The notes beneath the pieces are model-generated. The model was not told the DNA's origin and did no database searches. It saw only the letters and a list, made by a program, of their open reading frames with translations. A stretch of DNA of 39,321 bases from a virus. The position numbers were made by a program, and so were the translations under genes. The stretch covers positions 1 to 39,321 of IMG/VR virus record IMGVR_UViG_3300042472_000758, one strand, 5' to 3'. How positions within the stretch are numbered: position 1 is the stretch's first letter; every line of letters begins with the position of its first letter. Below are positions 1 through 7,926 of this stretch, in pieces.

Positions 1-669
1 ATCGACACCTATTGATAATATAAATCCAACACCGGGAATAAAATTTACTAATCCACTAATTAATTCCAAAAATCCTTTTGCTATTTTACCCTCTTGAAAT
101 GCTTTATATGCATAAAATAAACTAATTATGCCGCCAATGTACGGCAGTCGTTTAAGAAGTTTTAAGCTGATTTTGGCAACACTTTTACCGATCATCTTTA
201 AAAATGTACCTAATCCGATTTTTCCAAGTACTTTTTGAACATCTCCCATCAATCCAGTTGTAAAAAATCCACTGATAAGTGCTATAGCAGATGCTATTAA
301 TCCCCCAAGCGGCACTATTAGAGACATTAAAAATCCAAGAATACCACCATTGGTATTTTTAGATGATGTCATTTCCTTTTGTTTTTCAATTGGTTTAGCA
401 ACTGTTGATATCAGAGTTTTTGGTTTAGTGTCAACCGCAAATTTCTTTTGATATTCAAAGAAAACTTCGCTGAATATTGTAAATACCGATCTTAACTTTT
501 TAACCTCTCTCCCAGATAGTTCAGCCGTATTTTCATTATTTAAAGAAGAATTAGTTATATTTTTATTAACAATCTCTTTACTTTTCGGCACACCTTTTTC
601 ATCTTGTATTTTTTCAAGATTGTCAAGAACCCTTTTCAGAGCTGGTATAATATCAACTAAACTATCCAC
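1..669 (-). CDS. Partial hydrophobic tail/hub-region protein, 3' end beyond window
   Basis: An open minus-strand reading frame runs off the left edge with 223 codons visible. The only start that keeps the frame open is GTG at 669, and it lies 6 bases after a TAAATA element, as for many neighbours. The ATG two bases upstream leads to a stop after four codons. The first ~100 residues are polar and charged. From about residue 105 onward come several hydrophobic, Gly-rich segments (for example GGLIASAIALISGFF and the visible C-terminal NFIPGVGFILSIGV), so it could associate with or cross a membrane. It is the last gene seen of a leftward late operon after two baseplate hub proteins, so a role in the tail hub or genome delivery is possible. 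I do not recognise the family, and the rest of the protein is outside the window. Confidence 0.7.
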   Translation of the reverse strand, partial: MDSLVDIIPALKRVLDNLEKIQDEKGVPKSKEIVNKNITNSSLNNENTAELSGREVKKLRSVFTIFSEVFFEYQKKFAVDTKPKTLISTVAKPIEKQKEMTSSKNTNGGILGFLMSLIVPLGGLIASAIALISGFFTTGLMGDVQKVLGKIGLGTFLKMIGKSVAKISLKLLKRLPYIGGIISLFYAYKAFQEGKIAKGFLELISGLVNFIPGVGFILSIGVD

Positions 670-675
670 ATAAAT

Positions 676-681
676 TATTTA
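676..681 (-). promoter_or_regulatory. T4-late-type element TAAATA
   Basis: Core TAAATA 6 bases before the GTG start at 669. Confidence 0.6.
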
Positions 682-682
682 A

Positions 683-1420
683 TCAAGAATCAAAGAAAGA
701 AACATCAATTTCTAATGTACTTTCTCCACTTTCTGTATCGAACGACAATGCATCAAGTTCTGCTTGTTTTATATCTTGAATAAAGTCCACAATCTGTTTA
801 TTAATAGATAATGGCAAATTGTTTACAATTTTGACACGATCTCTAACCGATAAGTCTTGGAAATTTAAAACATCATCTTTTATAGATACTGTTTTAATGT
901 ATTTTACAATTTCAAATGTGTATATGTCACTGAGACTCTTTCCAACTTCTTTATCAGAATCTTTTTTAACACTATCAATGCAGCTGTTTATAACTTGGCT
1001 TTCTGAAATTAATGTAGGAACTTCAAGCTCGATTGAAATTGCACCTTTAATAGATTTGGAGAGTTTCGGAGACAATTTTTTTGCCTTCTCGATAATATCA
1101 TTTAAAACATCATATTTGTTATTTTTTAACTTAACAACAGTTCCTACACTATCTTTACGAAGTTGTAATATAATAAGAAGTTTATCTACAACTTTAAGTT
1201 CCTTATCTTTGGTATTCTCTACAATGATGTCATTTAAATTTTTTTGAAATTTCAAAGGACCAGTTATACCTTCAGTTATAGTTGAGATTATATCTTTTTG
1301 TTGCTTGAAAGTGAGGGATTCGCAATCTATTTCAGAGTTTTTTGAGATTGTATTGACCTTTAGATTATCTGACTTTAACTGATCAACCTTATCTAAGAAA
1401 TTTTTGATATTATCTTCCAT
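683..1420 (-). CDS. Baseplate hub protein, gp26/gp51-type (copy 1)
   Basis: This 245-residue protein has the size of the T4 baseplate hub family that includes gp26 and gp51. It resembles the next gene upstream: both contain an 'ELxVPT/K' strand (here near residue 130), then a segment F-x-x-L-(S/D)-x-R-(D/E)-x-x-x-x-I-(V/I)-(N/D)-x-LP (here DLSVRDRVKIVNNLPL near residue 190). In T4 such proteins build or help assemble the central hub under the tail tube. The start ATG at 1420 lies 6 bases after TAAATA. The C-terminus is acidic. The family call rests on pattern, length and context next to tail tube genes. The assignment to gp26 versus gp51 cannot be made from sequence reading alone. Confidence 0.6.
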   Translation of the reverse strand: MEDNIKNFLDKVDQLKSDNLKVNTISKNSEIDCESLTFKQQKDIISTITEGITGPLKFQKNLNDIIVENTKDKELKVVDKLLIILQLRKDSVGTVVKLKNNKYDVLNDIIEKAKKLSPKLSKSIKGAISIELEVPTLISESQVINSCIDSVKKDSDKEVGKSLSDIYTFEIVKYIKTVSIKDDVLNFQDLSVRDRVKIVNNLPLSINKQIVDFIQDIKQAELDALSFDTESGESTLEIDVSFFDS

Positions 1421-1426
1421 ATGAGG

Positions 1427-1432
1427 TATTTA
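1427..1432 (-). promoter_or_regulatory. T4-late-type element TAAATA
   Basis: Core TAAATA (TGTAAATA) 6 bases before ATG 1420 of the first hub gene. Confidence 0.6.
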
Positions 1433-1442
1433 CAAATTTAAA

Positions 1443-2168
1443 TCAAAAATCAAGTGATGGCATTGTATTTTTTTGCTGCTCAGTCTCCTCATTATACTTT
1501 TTAACATAGAAATCAATATCTTTGATATCGGAATACAAAATGGCATCACAACTCATTCGTTTAGATAGGTAAAATATGATATCTTGAAAATATTCCTTGC
1601 TATAATTAGAAAATAAGTTTTTTAAAAATAACATCGGGTCATTAGTATAAAAATTGATTTTGAATTTTGATAAAGATTCATTGTTCAATTTGAATATTTT
1701 AGAACTATCATTGATCAATCCTTCTAAAACTTTAGAAAACAGATTAGCTGGTAATTTATCAATAATTGATTGTTTATTTTCCCTATCAAGATTTTTAAAA
1801 TCTAGATGAACATCTTCAATACTGATCGAAGATATTAAATCGTATATAGGAATATGATCAACGCCCATTTGAAATGTTTTAGGAACTTGCAGTTCAAATG
1901 AAAATATATTATTTACAAATACTTTTGGAGTCTCAATATCATCAGTTAATTCCTGAAGTATGTAATACATTGGTATTTTGATTTGAGATCCATCAATTGT
2001 AAATGTCAAAAAATCATTTACATGATATTCCCATTTTATTAAAATGTTTTTAAATTTTTGATAAACATTTTCACCGTCAAAACTATTGAGGAAATGACAG
2101 AATTTGATTTCTTGATTGGTATCTAGCCATTCCGAAATTTCTTTAATTTTTTCAAATGATAATCTCAT
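1443..2168 (-). CDS. Baseplate hub protein, gp26/gp51-type (copy 2)
   Basis: The protein has 241 residues and is a relative of the gene immediately downstream. Shared elements are FSFELQVPKTF (around residue 90) and FKNLDRENKQSIIDKLP (around residue 130). The C-terminal third contains 'YLSKRMSCDAILYSDIKDIDFYVKKY'-type sequence (quoted here only as its key features: YLSKR, then YSDIKDIDFYVKKYNEE), a pattern I associate with T4-like gp26/gp51 baseplate hub proteins. The gene starts 8 bases after the stop of the tube-like gene upstream and has no TAAATA element of its own, so it is probably read from the promoter of that gene. It likely works at the hub under the tail tube. Confidence is moderate for the family and low for the exact T4 counterpart. 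Confidence 0.6.
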   Translation of the reverse strand: MRLSFEKIKEISEWLDTNQEIKFCHFLNSFDGENVYQKFKNILIKWEYHVNDFLTFTIDGSQIKIPMYYILQELTDDIETPKVFVNNIFSFELQVPKTFQMGVDHIPIYDLISSISIEDVHLDFKNLDRENKQSIIDKLPANLFSKVLEGLINDSSKIFKLNNESLSKFKINFYTNDPMLFLKNLFSNYSKEYFQDIIFYLSKRMSCDAILYSDIKDIDFYVKKYNEETEQQKNTMPSLDF

Positions 2169-2176
2169 TTACATAA

Positions 2177-2773
2177 TTACAATTTTTCGTAATTTTGACA
2201 AGCAAATGTCACAGATTTAACTTTAAAATCTGTATTTTGATAATTGAGAGTATACCCTTCCACACTTTTTGGAAAAACTTTATTAAATTTAAAGCCCTTT
2301 CTTAAGTTTCCTTGGTTATCATATTGCTTTATAACCATCGTTCCTTTTAAATTCGGACCATTTTCAACCAGTCCCTTGATTCCAACTGCGATCATCCAAG
2401 GTCTGAAATAATTTTGTTCGAGATCTTCATTAGTTTCCAGTATGTTAACTGATAATTGTCTACTCAAGAAATCATTTCGGTTATTCATGACATAAGATGG
2501 TAGAAATCCGCCAGCATTATTCATACTAGCAATCCCAAATACAGCTTGTTCATCAGGTAATCCGACATCTTGCGCAACCAATATGTTACCGTTTCGTGTC
2601 ATCTCTTCAGGGCTGGTAGTGGCTCTCCATTTTTCCTGAGCGGATTGTAATACAGAGTTTATAGAGCCTGTGCTAACACCATCGATGCTAACAGACCAAA
2701 ATACAGGGAGGCTAAGACAAAACTTAGCCTCCTTGCTGAATGCGTTTAAGAAATCGTTAATCTGAATGCCCAT
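2177..2773 (-). CDS. Tail tube-like protein (gp19 family, second copy)
   Basis: A 198-residue protein with the late part typical of T4-like tube-fold proteins: FRPWMIAVGIKGL (about residues 123-135), then LKGTMVIKQYDNQGN and a C-terminal strand series ending in VKSVTFACQNYEKL. The N-terminal part carries LPVFWSVSIDG. The family forms stacked hexameric rings inside the contractile sheath. Because another gp19-like gene (2804-3376) precedes it directly, this copy may be a specialised ring, such as the baseplate-proximal initiator (gp54/gp48-like role) rather than the main tube. That role is inference from context. The ATG at 2773 lies 6 bases after TAAATA and no Shine-Dalgarno is visible. It is followed by two baseplate hub genes. 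Confidence 0.7.
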   Translation of the reverse strand: MGIQINDFLNAFSKEAKFCLSLPVFWSVSIDGVSTGSINSVLQSAQEKWRATTSPEEMTRNGNILVAQDVGLPDEQAVFGIASMNNAGGFLPSYVMNNRNDFLSRQLSVNILETNEDLEQNYFRPWMIAVGIKGLVENGPNLKGTMVIKQYDNQGNLRKGFKFNKVFPKSVEGYTLNYQNTDFKVKSVTFACQNYEKL

Positions 2774-2779
2774 ATCAAA

Positions 2780-2785
2780 TATTTA
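2780..2785 (-). promoter_or_regulatory. T4-late-type element TAAATA
   Basis: Core TAAATA 6 bases before ATG 2773 of the second tube-like gene. Confidence 0.6.
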
Positions 2786-2803
2786 ATGAGCTATTCGATT
2801 ATA

Positions 2804-3376
2804 TCACTTAGAAAAGTCTTCGTAGAAGTGATATGAGAATGTTGACGTAAATGTCTTGATCTCACCACTACCATCTGCAATTGCATAATCAATGCTTCCA
2901 ATATCTCTGATGCCAACACCGATCAATTTGATCGTCTTGATAACTTCCAATGGATTACCACTGGTTGCATTGATATCTCTGGTGCAAGGAATTGCAAGCA
3001 AATCCAATGTGATTGTGCTTTCTGGACCCGGCATACACATATTTGCAGTGGTATCTTCGTTGTTGAACGCTACTCGGGAAGCTTTCTCTAACTTTGTTCT
3101 GAGATCGAGAGCTTGATCGCAATAGAATTCAATGCTGTATCCTTCAGCACTGCCATATGTTGCACGACCGCCCAAGTTAAAAATTTGACCAGCATAATTG
3201 ACTGTTTTATTTTCAATGGTGCGGGTCGGCAAGCTACCAGTTCTAGCATAAACGAGATCAGTTTCTCCATTTAAATTTAAACCGGGAAACGAAATTTGTT
3301 TAACTCTGAACAAGAAATCTCTAGCGAATTGCTTTTGAGCAGCTTGTGTGAAGAACGTTTGAATATTTGCTGGCAT
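2804..3376 (-). CDS. Tail tube protein, gp19-like
   Basis: A 190-residue protein, slightly longer than T4 gp19 (about 163). It shows the gp19 arrangement: an N-terminal strand DFLFRVKQISFPG, an inner segment with ARTGSLPTRTIENKTVNYAG (about residues 45-65), then FNLGG and a C-terminal strand pair IKTIKLIGVGIRDIGSIDY ... GEIKTFTSTFSYHFYE. It should polymerise into the DNA-conducting inner tube. It lies downstream of the sheath gene, as gp19 follows gp18 in T4, with a homing endonuclease gene now wedged between them. The ATG at 3376 is 5 bases after TAAATA. Of the three tube-like genes in this window this one best fits the main tube subunit by order and motif, although I cannot exclude that the copy at 8767 serves that role. 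Confidence 0.75.
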   Translation of the reverse strand: MPANIQTFFTQAAQKQFARDFLFRVKQISFPGLNLNGETDLVYARTGSLPTRTIENKTVNYAGQIFNLGGRATYGSAEGYSIEFYCDQALDLRTKLEKASRVAFNNEDTTANMCMPGPESTITLDLLAIPCTRDINATSGNPLEVIKTIKLIGVGIRDIGSIDYAIADGSGEIKTFTSTFSYHFYEDFSK

Positions 3377-3381
3377 ATATT

Positions 3382-3387
3382 TATTTA
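3382..3387 (-). promoter_or_regulatory. T4-late-type element TAAATA
   Basis: Core TAAATA 5 bases before ATG 3376 of the tail tube gene. Confidence 0.6.
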
Positions 3388-3403
3388 GTTAAATGATAAT
3401 TGT

Positions 3404-5101
3404 TTATGGTTTTTTGTATTCAAAAACCAAGTTACCACAATCGTATATTCTCCTATATCCCCTTTCATACATTATAACACGCTCGGTTTTAAAATTGTCT
3501 GTTTCATCTTTTATCAGCGTGTGTTTTTGAAAATTCATTCTATTCAAAAGATTGATTTTATCGTATGTATAAAAATAATTAGGTTTCGATTGATTAATTA
3601 ATCTCATTCCCAATTTTTTATATAATTCGCCGCTGCTGTATCTCAAATCACAATACGATATAAAATTATCAATATTGGAATTACACAATATTTTACTTGC
3701 TCCTCCGACAACTTGCGTGTTTATTTTATTGCAAAATCTTATTAATTCATATTTCGAAGATCCTCTAGTAATTTTGCGCTGTCCAAAGCACATTAATGAA
3801 ACCAGTTCATTGTTGTAATATAGGCCATAGGCATTTGAAAATTTACAATCTCCTTGTATATGATTTTTTTCTAAAAATGTAGATGCGATCTTTTTATCTA
3901 CATCACCATATGTACATTTTCTGGCGTATATTCGGGTGGGTGTTTTTCCCAATTTATTCATTAATATGGATTTGACTATATCTTTTTTCAACATCCATTC
4001 GTTCTCATATATTGTTATTAATTTTATATCTCGCTCTTTACACAGTTTATGTTTATCAGATGCTCTGTTTTTCAACAATGATTCTTTTTCGGCATTATTT
4101 GGATAAGATATTCCGAATGAGTGCCATAATATTCCATTATATTCAATACCTATCTGCAAATCAGGAATGTATAAATCCAATTCTAAATTTGGTAATATTT
4201 CTTTTGTATTTTTAACAATTTTGGTTATCCCCAGCGATGTTATAAATGAATGAATTTCATCTTCCGCGTGTGATCTATTTGAAAAACCATTGCATTTTGG
4301 GCAATATATTTTTTTCCAAAGCGCGTTTTTAAAAAATGGTGTGAATTCATATTCACATTTTTTGCATATGACATTTATTCGACTGGTAGTTCCAGAATTA
4401 TTATCTTTTATATAATCGACAATTTTAAATTTTTCACTGATTTCAAATTCTGCTTTTTTTATAGCAGATGCATACATATGAGCTTTGGAGCTATGTTTTG
4501 AATATCCCTCAAATCTATTTATAAATTTTAAATAATCACCATTTTCATCAGTCGGCCTTGATGTTATACCATTTTCTATACAAAAACAACGCTCGGATAT
4601 ATTCAATTTTTCAATCGGAATTTTTGACGTATGGTGAAATACACTACATACGAAATCCTTATGTGATAATAAATCCATCAAACTCAATCTGAAAGATTTG
4701 GTTGTGTACAATTCTTTGAAAATTTTTACACAACCTTCTTTCTTTATAAGATTAAATTCCCCATCATTGAATATTTTTTTTATATCTTCAAAAATTGATA
4801 TGTTTTTACTCTTGAAATCGAATTTATTCTTGATTATTTTATTGCTTTGCGCGTATTTTACAGAATTTTTATACCCTTTGACTTGTGGTGAATATTTTAG
4901 TTTCTGATTTGTGAGTGGGCAGTGCTGAAGAGTTTTAATGTCATTCATAACACAATAGATCCTCTCTGATATTTTAGGATTGTGATCATTTAAAAAAACA
5001 GTAAGGTTTTCTATTTCGATGATTAGATATTTTGGCATTTTTTTAAAATTCAAATTTCCTTTAATATCCAAACATTTATTGATAGCTTCTTTGATATTCA
5101 C
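3404..5101 (-). CDS. Free-standing homing endonuclease, Vsr/PD-(D/E)XK-like nuclease with zinc ribbon
   Basis: A 565-residue protein inserted between sheath and tube genes. The middle holds two cysteine pairs, CKKC (246-249) and CPKC (267-270), forming a likely zinc ribbon. A Vsr-like nuclease core follows: AEDEIHSFI (279-287), LELDLYIP (306-313), IGIEYNGILWHS (317-328) and KHKLCKERDIKLITIYENEW (350-369). This set of motifs is typical of phage homing endonucleases related to very-short-patch-repair nucleases. The C-terminal ~170 residues (from IYARKCTYGD) form another domain seen in such proteins. The predicted start is GTG at 5101, only 3 bases after TAAATA, the tightest spacing in the window. 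The sheath terminator lies upstream, so the gene probably needs its own promoter. It is a selfish element, not a virion part. Family subtype is from memory of motifs. Confidence 0.75.
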   Translation of the reverse strand: MNIKEAINKCLDIKGNLNFKKMPKYLIIEIENLTVFLNDHNPKISERIYCVMNDIKTLQHCPLTNQKLKYSPQVKGYKNSVKYAQSNKIIKNKFDFKSKNISIFEDIKKIFNDGEFNLIKKEGCVKIFKELYTTKSFRLSLMDLLSHKDFVCSVFHHTSKIPIEKLNISERCFCIENGITSRPTDENGDYLKFINRFEGYSKHSSKAHMYASAIKKAEFEISEKFKIVDYIKDNNSGTTSRINVICKKCEYEFTPFFKNALWKKIYCPKCNGFSNRSHAEDEIHSFITSLGITKIVKNTKEILPNLELDLYIPDLQIGIEYNGILWHSFGISYPNNAEKESLLKNRASDKHKLCKERDIKLITIYENEWMLKKDIVKSILMNKLGKTPTRIYARKCTYGDVDKKIASTFLEKNHIQGDCKFSNAYGLYYNNELVSLMCFGQRKITRGSSKYELIRFCNKINTQVVGGASKILCNSNIDNFISYCDLRYSSGELYKKLGMRLINQSKPNYFYTYDKINLLNRMNFQKHTLIKDETDNFKTERVIMYERGYRRIYDCGNLVFEYKKP

Positions 5102-5104
5102 GAT

Positions 5105-5110
5105 TATTTA
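5105..5110 (-). promoter_or_regulatory. T4-late-type element TAAATA
   Basis: Core TAAATA only 3 bases before the GTG start at 5101 of the Vsr-like endonuclease. Confidence 0.5.
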
Positions 5111-5144
5111 ATAGTCTGTTACTAACATAATTACACGACAACTT

Positions 5145-5178
5145 AAAAAATAAAGGCCAAAAATGGCCTTTATTTTTA
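5145..5178 (-). terminator. Rho-independent-type hairpin after the sheath gene
   Basis: A perfect inverted repeat ATAAAGGCCA / TGGCCTTTAT (5150-5159 with 5164-5173), extended by A/T pairs to 5145 and 5177, has a four-base AAAA loop. Read on the minus strand it is followed by T-rich sequence, so it should terminate the sheath transcript before the downstream homing endonuclease. Confidence 0.9.
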
Positions 5179-5185
5179 TTATATT

Positions 5186-7909
5186 TTATATAAGTTCTTG
5201 AAAACTAGCGTCTGTTCTTGTAGCAGTGAACTGAACGAGGATAAACTCTGCACTTCTAACGGGTTTTATGAAGATATCCGCTCTGAGTTCATTATTGTCG
5301 ATAACTTCTGGAGTATTATTCCTCTCATCACAAACTATCAGATAATCGTACAATCCTTGATTTTGTTTAGCAAATTCAAACAGCGGGGTTAGAGTGTTGA
5401 TGTATCTGGTTCTTGTAAACTCTGTGTTTGGTTCGAACAAGAAGTATTTGGATACCTTCTTGGTCGGTCTTTCCAGTGCCAAGAACAATCTACGAACATT
5501 GATTCTGTCGAATGCACTTGGCTTACGGCTGAGTGTCTTCTGACCAATGATAACCATACCATCGCTTGCGCTGAATGATACTGGATTGATATTGGTTTTG
5601 TAGAACTCGTCGCGTTGCTTCTGGTTAGGATTGACTGCAATATCAAGTGCTGATGTTGTTAGTAATCCACGATTGAATCCTGCTGGAGCGATCCAAGGGA
5701 AGTCATTGGCATCTGTTCTTGCGTAAGTTGCAGCTGCGTATCCAGAGAATGGAACCCAGATCTTCTCACCCGAGAATTCTTCATAAACTTGCACCCAGTT
5801 TCCATACACAGCTGCATATGAAGTGTTTTCAAGTCCGAATTGGTGTCTGATTGGCCAGTAAACATCTTGTTGGAAGTTTTTGGTTTTGTCAGAAAGAATC
5901 TTTGTATTTCTACCAGTCACCACGATGTGGCGAAGGATGTCAGCAATGAACATGCAATCTCCACGACCACCAGTGTTGCTAGGTAAGTTACAGAAGTTTT
6001 CAAATTGATTGAATATCGCACTGTAGTTACCTCTGATTTCAGTTGCAGCAGGTATGTTAAAGATATCGTTTGATGTTCTCAGGCTTGATAGCTTGTTGCT
6101 TAATGTGCTGGAGTACAATGTGTCATCGTAGTATGCTGTACCTGCGGCACATGCCATTGCGAAGATTGTACCAAGACCACCTTCAACAACAACATCAATG
6201 TCGTATACTTCGTCGTTCTTGATTGTTTCAAGAGCGCGATTTATCTTGGTTGGGATGTTGCCAACAATCTTTTGCTGGATAACAGTGTCGCTGAATGCAC
6301 CAAGCGGATATAGGTTATCAGCATATCCAATAATACCTGCTAGAGATTGTAGAGTGGCCAATGGAATTCCAACACTCGCTGAGATGTTGCTGTAGTTGCT
6401 GATTGCTCCATTGGTAAGAACTCTGATCTTCTTCTGCGGGATACCTGCTGTGTTCAGGCTGCTTTCACGATACTTGTTTGAAATGTATGGGTTAACCAAG
6501 ATTTCAATGTTTCTGCTGTTATTATCAACAGATTCCAAGAAGAATGGAACCGCTGGACCACCTCTTGGGTTGAGTTGGGTTCTGAATGTATCGATAGATC
6601 CTACGATTGCATCATCGAGAACGAAATCAAGTTTGAAGGACTCGTTAGCATAAAGGCTCTTACGAATCTTGAACACGCCAACATTCAACAGGTCATCATC
6701 TTGAGCGTCATCGATATCGTAATCGGTGAGGTTCTCCATGATTTCTGAGATGCTGTTAGCACCTTCTGATGGAGTTGATGATAGGTTGAATTGAAGAGTG
6801 CCGTTTGGAACATTTGTGTATGATGCGCCAACGACTCGGTTAGCATTTGTCGATACAGTTTTTAGACTCAAGACAGCATCATAGTTTGTAGCCGGGTTGA
6901 TATTGGTATTGTCTGCAATACCAAGATAGTAACCTTCAAACTGTCCATTGATTGTGGTTTGCGCTTTGTTAAGAACAATAACACCAGCACCACCGAGTGC
7001 ATTTAATGCGGATAGTCCTGATATATCAGCGCTTGTGGTAGACCAGTCAAATAAGCTACCTTCAAGAGCTTGTCTGTATTGAGTTTCGTTTAAGTTGAAG
7101 TGAACAGGTTCACCTAAGAAGTACGAACCTTGTGTTGTATCCAAATTAGTGGTCAATCCAACCCCTGTATCAACACTTACAGTGCTGGCAGTTATACCAA
7201 ATACATCACCGGGATCGTCAAGTCCCGGAAGAACTGATGCGGTTGTGCTTGCTGTATATGTATATGGAACATATGCACTAAGTTTAATTGAAAATGAGGA
7301 TGCTGATTGGTCGAATGTTTGACCGGGTGCAGATAAACTTACAGCCGCTGTGGTTTTTGTAAAGATGGTTGTGAAGTTATCAGTGTTATTTACACCGACC
7401 ACAATATCACCGCTTCTAGCTGGAGCAGCTCCATTTATACTGTAAACTACAGTTCGTTGAATATTGTTACTTGTTTGGAAACTAAATGCAGCACCTGATA
7501 GTGGAGCTGCGCTCAGTACCGGAGAGTAATTTAAAGATACTTGGAATGAACTTACAGAAAACACAGCGGTTCCTGCATAATTTCTAACTGGATAAACCAA
7601 TGCAGAATATTGACTTCCGAATCCATCACCGGTATTTTCACCATATGGAAGTCTGAAAGTGTAAATGTTTGCTGGAGAATTTAAAAGTTCTCTGACTGTG
7701 TAGTAGAAATAACGCTCTGAACTGTTTGTTGGAACACCGTAAATTTGTTCCAATTCATCGCGAGTTGTTACTTTTAAAACTTCATCTGTTGGTCCTTGAT
7801 TCGTGAATCCGGTTACAAAAACGTTGGTTCCGATATTCTGAGGTACTGTTAATGAGAGATCACGTTCGAAAATTTCCGTTCCCGGTGAATTTATAGTTCT
7901 TCTTGCCAT
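5186..7909 (-). CDS. Tail sheath protein, gp18-like
   Basis: The N-terminus (INSPGTEIFERDLS near residues 6-19) and the next segment with VFVTGFTNQGPTDEVLKVTT are classic for contractile tail sheath proteins, as is the C-terminal part with RNNTPEVIDNNELRADIFIKPVRSAEFI. The C-terminal domain mediates subunit interlocking and the middle region forms outward-facing domains. At 907 residues it is much longer than T4 gp18 (about 660). The extra length lies mainly between about residues 95 and 400, in a Ser/Thr/Ala-rich region that probably forms additional surface domains. The gene follows terminase and a tube-like gene, matching T4 order 17-18-19. The ATG at 7909 lies 5 bases after TAAATA, and that element also contains the stop codon of the upstream endonuclease gene. 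A strong terminator hairpin follows the stop. Confidence 0.95.
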   Translation of the reverse strand: MARRTINSPGTEIFERDLSLTVPQNIGTNVFVTGFTNQGPTDEVLKVTTRDELEQIYGVPTNSSERYFYYTVRELLNSPANIYTFRLPYGENTGDGFGSQYSALVYPVRNYAGTAVFSVSSFQVSLNYSPVLSAAPLSGAAFSFQTSNNIQRTVVYSINGAAPARSGDIVVGVNNTDNFTTIFTKTTAAVSLSAPGQTFDQSASSFSIKLSAYVPYTYTASTTASVLPGLDDPGDVFGITASTVSVDTGVGLTTNLDTTQGSYFLGEPVHFNLNETQYRQALEGSLFDWSTTSADISGLSALNALGGAGVIVLNKAQTTINGQFEGYYLGIADNTNINPATNYDAVLSLKTVSTNANRVVGASYTNVPNGTLQFNLSSTPSEGANSISEIMENLTDYDIDDAQDDDLLNVGVFKIRKSLYANESFKLDFVLDDAIVGSIDTFRTQLNPRGGPAVPFFLESVDNNSRNIEILVNPYISNKYRESSLNTAGIPQKKIRVLTNGAISNYSNISASVGIPLATLQSLAGIIGYADNLYPLGAFSDTVIQQKIVGNIPTKINRALETIKNDEVYDIDVVVEGGLGTIFAMACAAGTAYYDDTLYSSTLSNKLSSLRTSNDIFNIPAATEIRGNYSAIFNQFENFCNLPSNTGGRGDCMFIADILRHIVVTGRNTKILSDKTKNFQQDVYWPIRHQFGLENTSYAAVYGNWVQVYEEFSGEKIWVPFSGYAAATYARTDANDFPWIAPAGFNRGLLTTSALDIAVNPNQKQRDEFYKTNINPVSFSASDGMVIIGQKTLSRKPSAFDRINVRRLFLALERPTKKVSKYFLFEPNTEFTRTRYINTLTPLFEFAKQNQGLYDYLIVCDERNNTPEVIDNNELRADIFIKPVRSAEFILVQFTATRTDASFQELI

Positions 7910-7926
7910 AAATCTATTTAATCTTT
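7907..7926 (-). repeat. 20-bp direct repeat, right-hand copy at sheath start
   Basis: The sequence AAAGATTAAATAGATTTATG (minus strand) is repeated exactly at 8704-8723. It includes the TAAATA element and ATG of the sheath gene, and also the TAA stop of the upstream endonuclease gene. Confidence 0.9.
7915..7920 (-). promoter_or_regulatory. T4-late-type element TAAATA (sheath)
   Basis: Core TAAATA 5 bases before ATG 7909; inside a 20-bp direct repeat, and its TAA is also the endonuclease stop. Confidence 0.7.
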
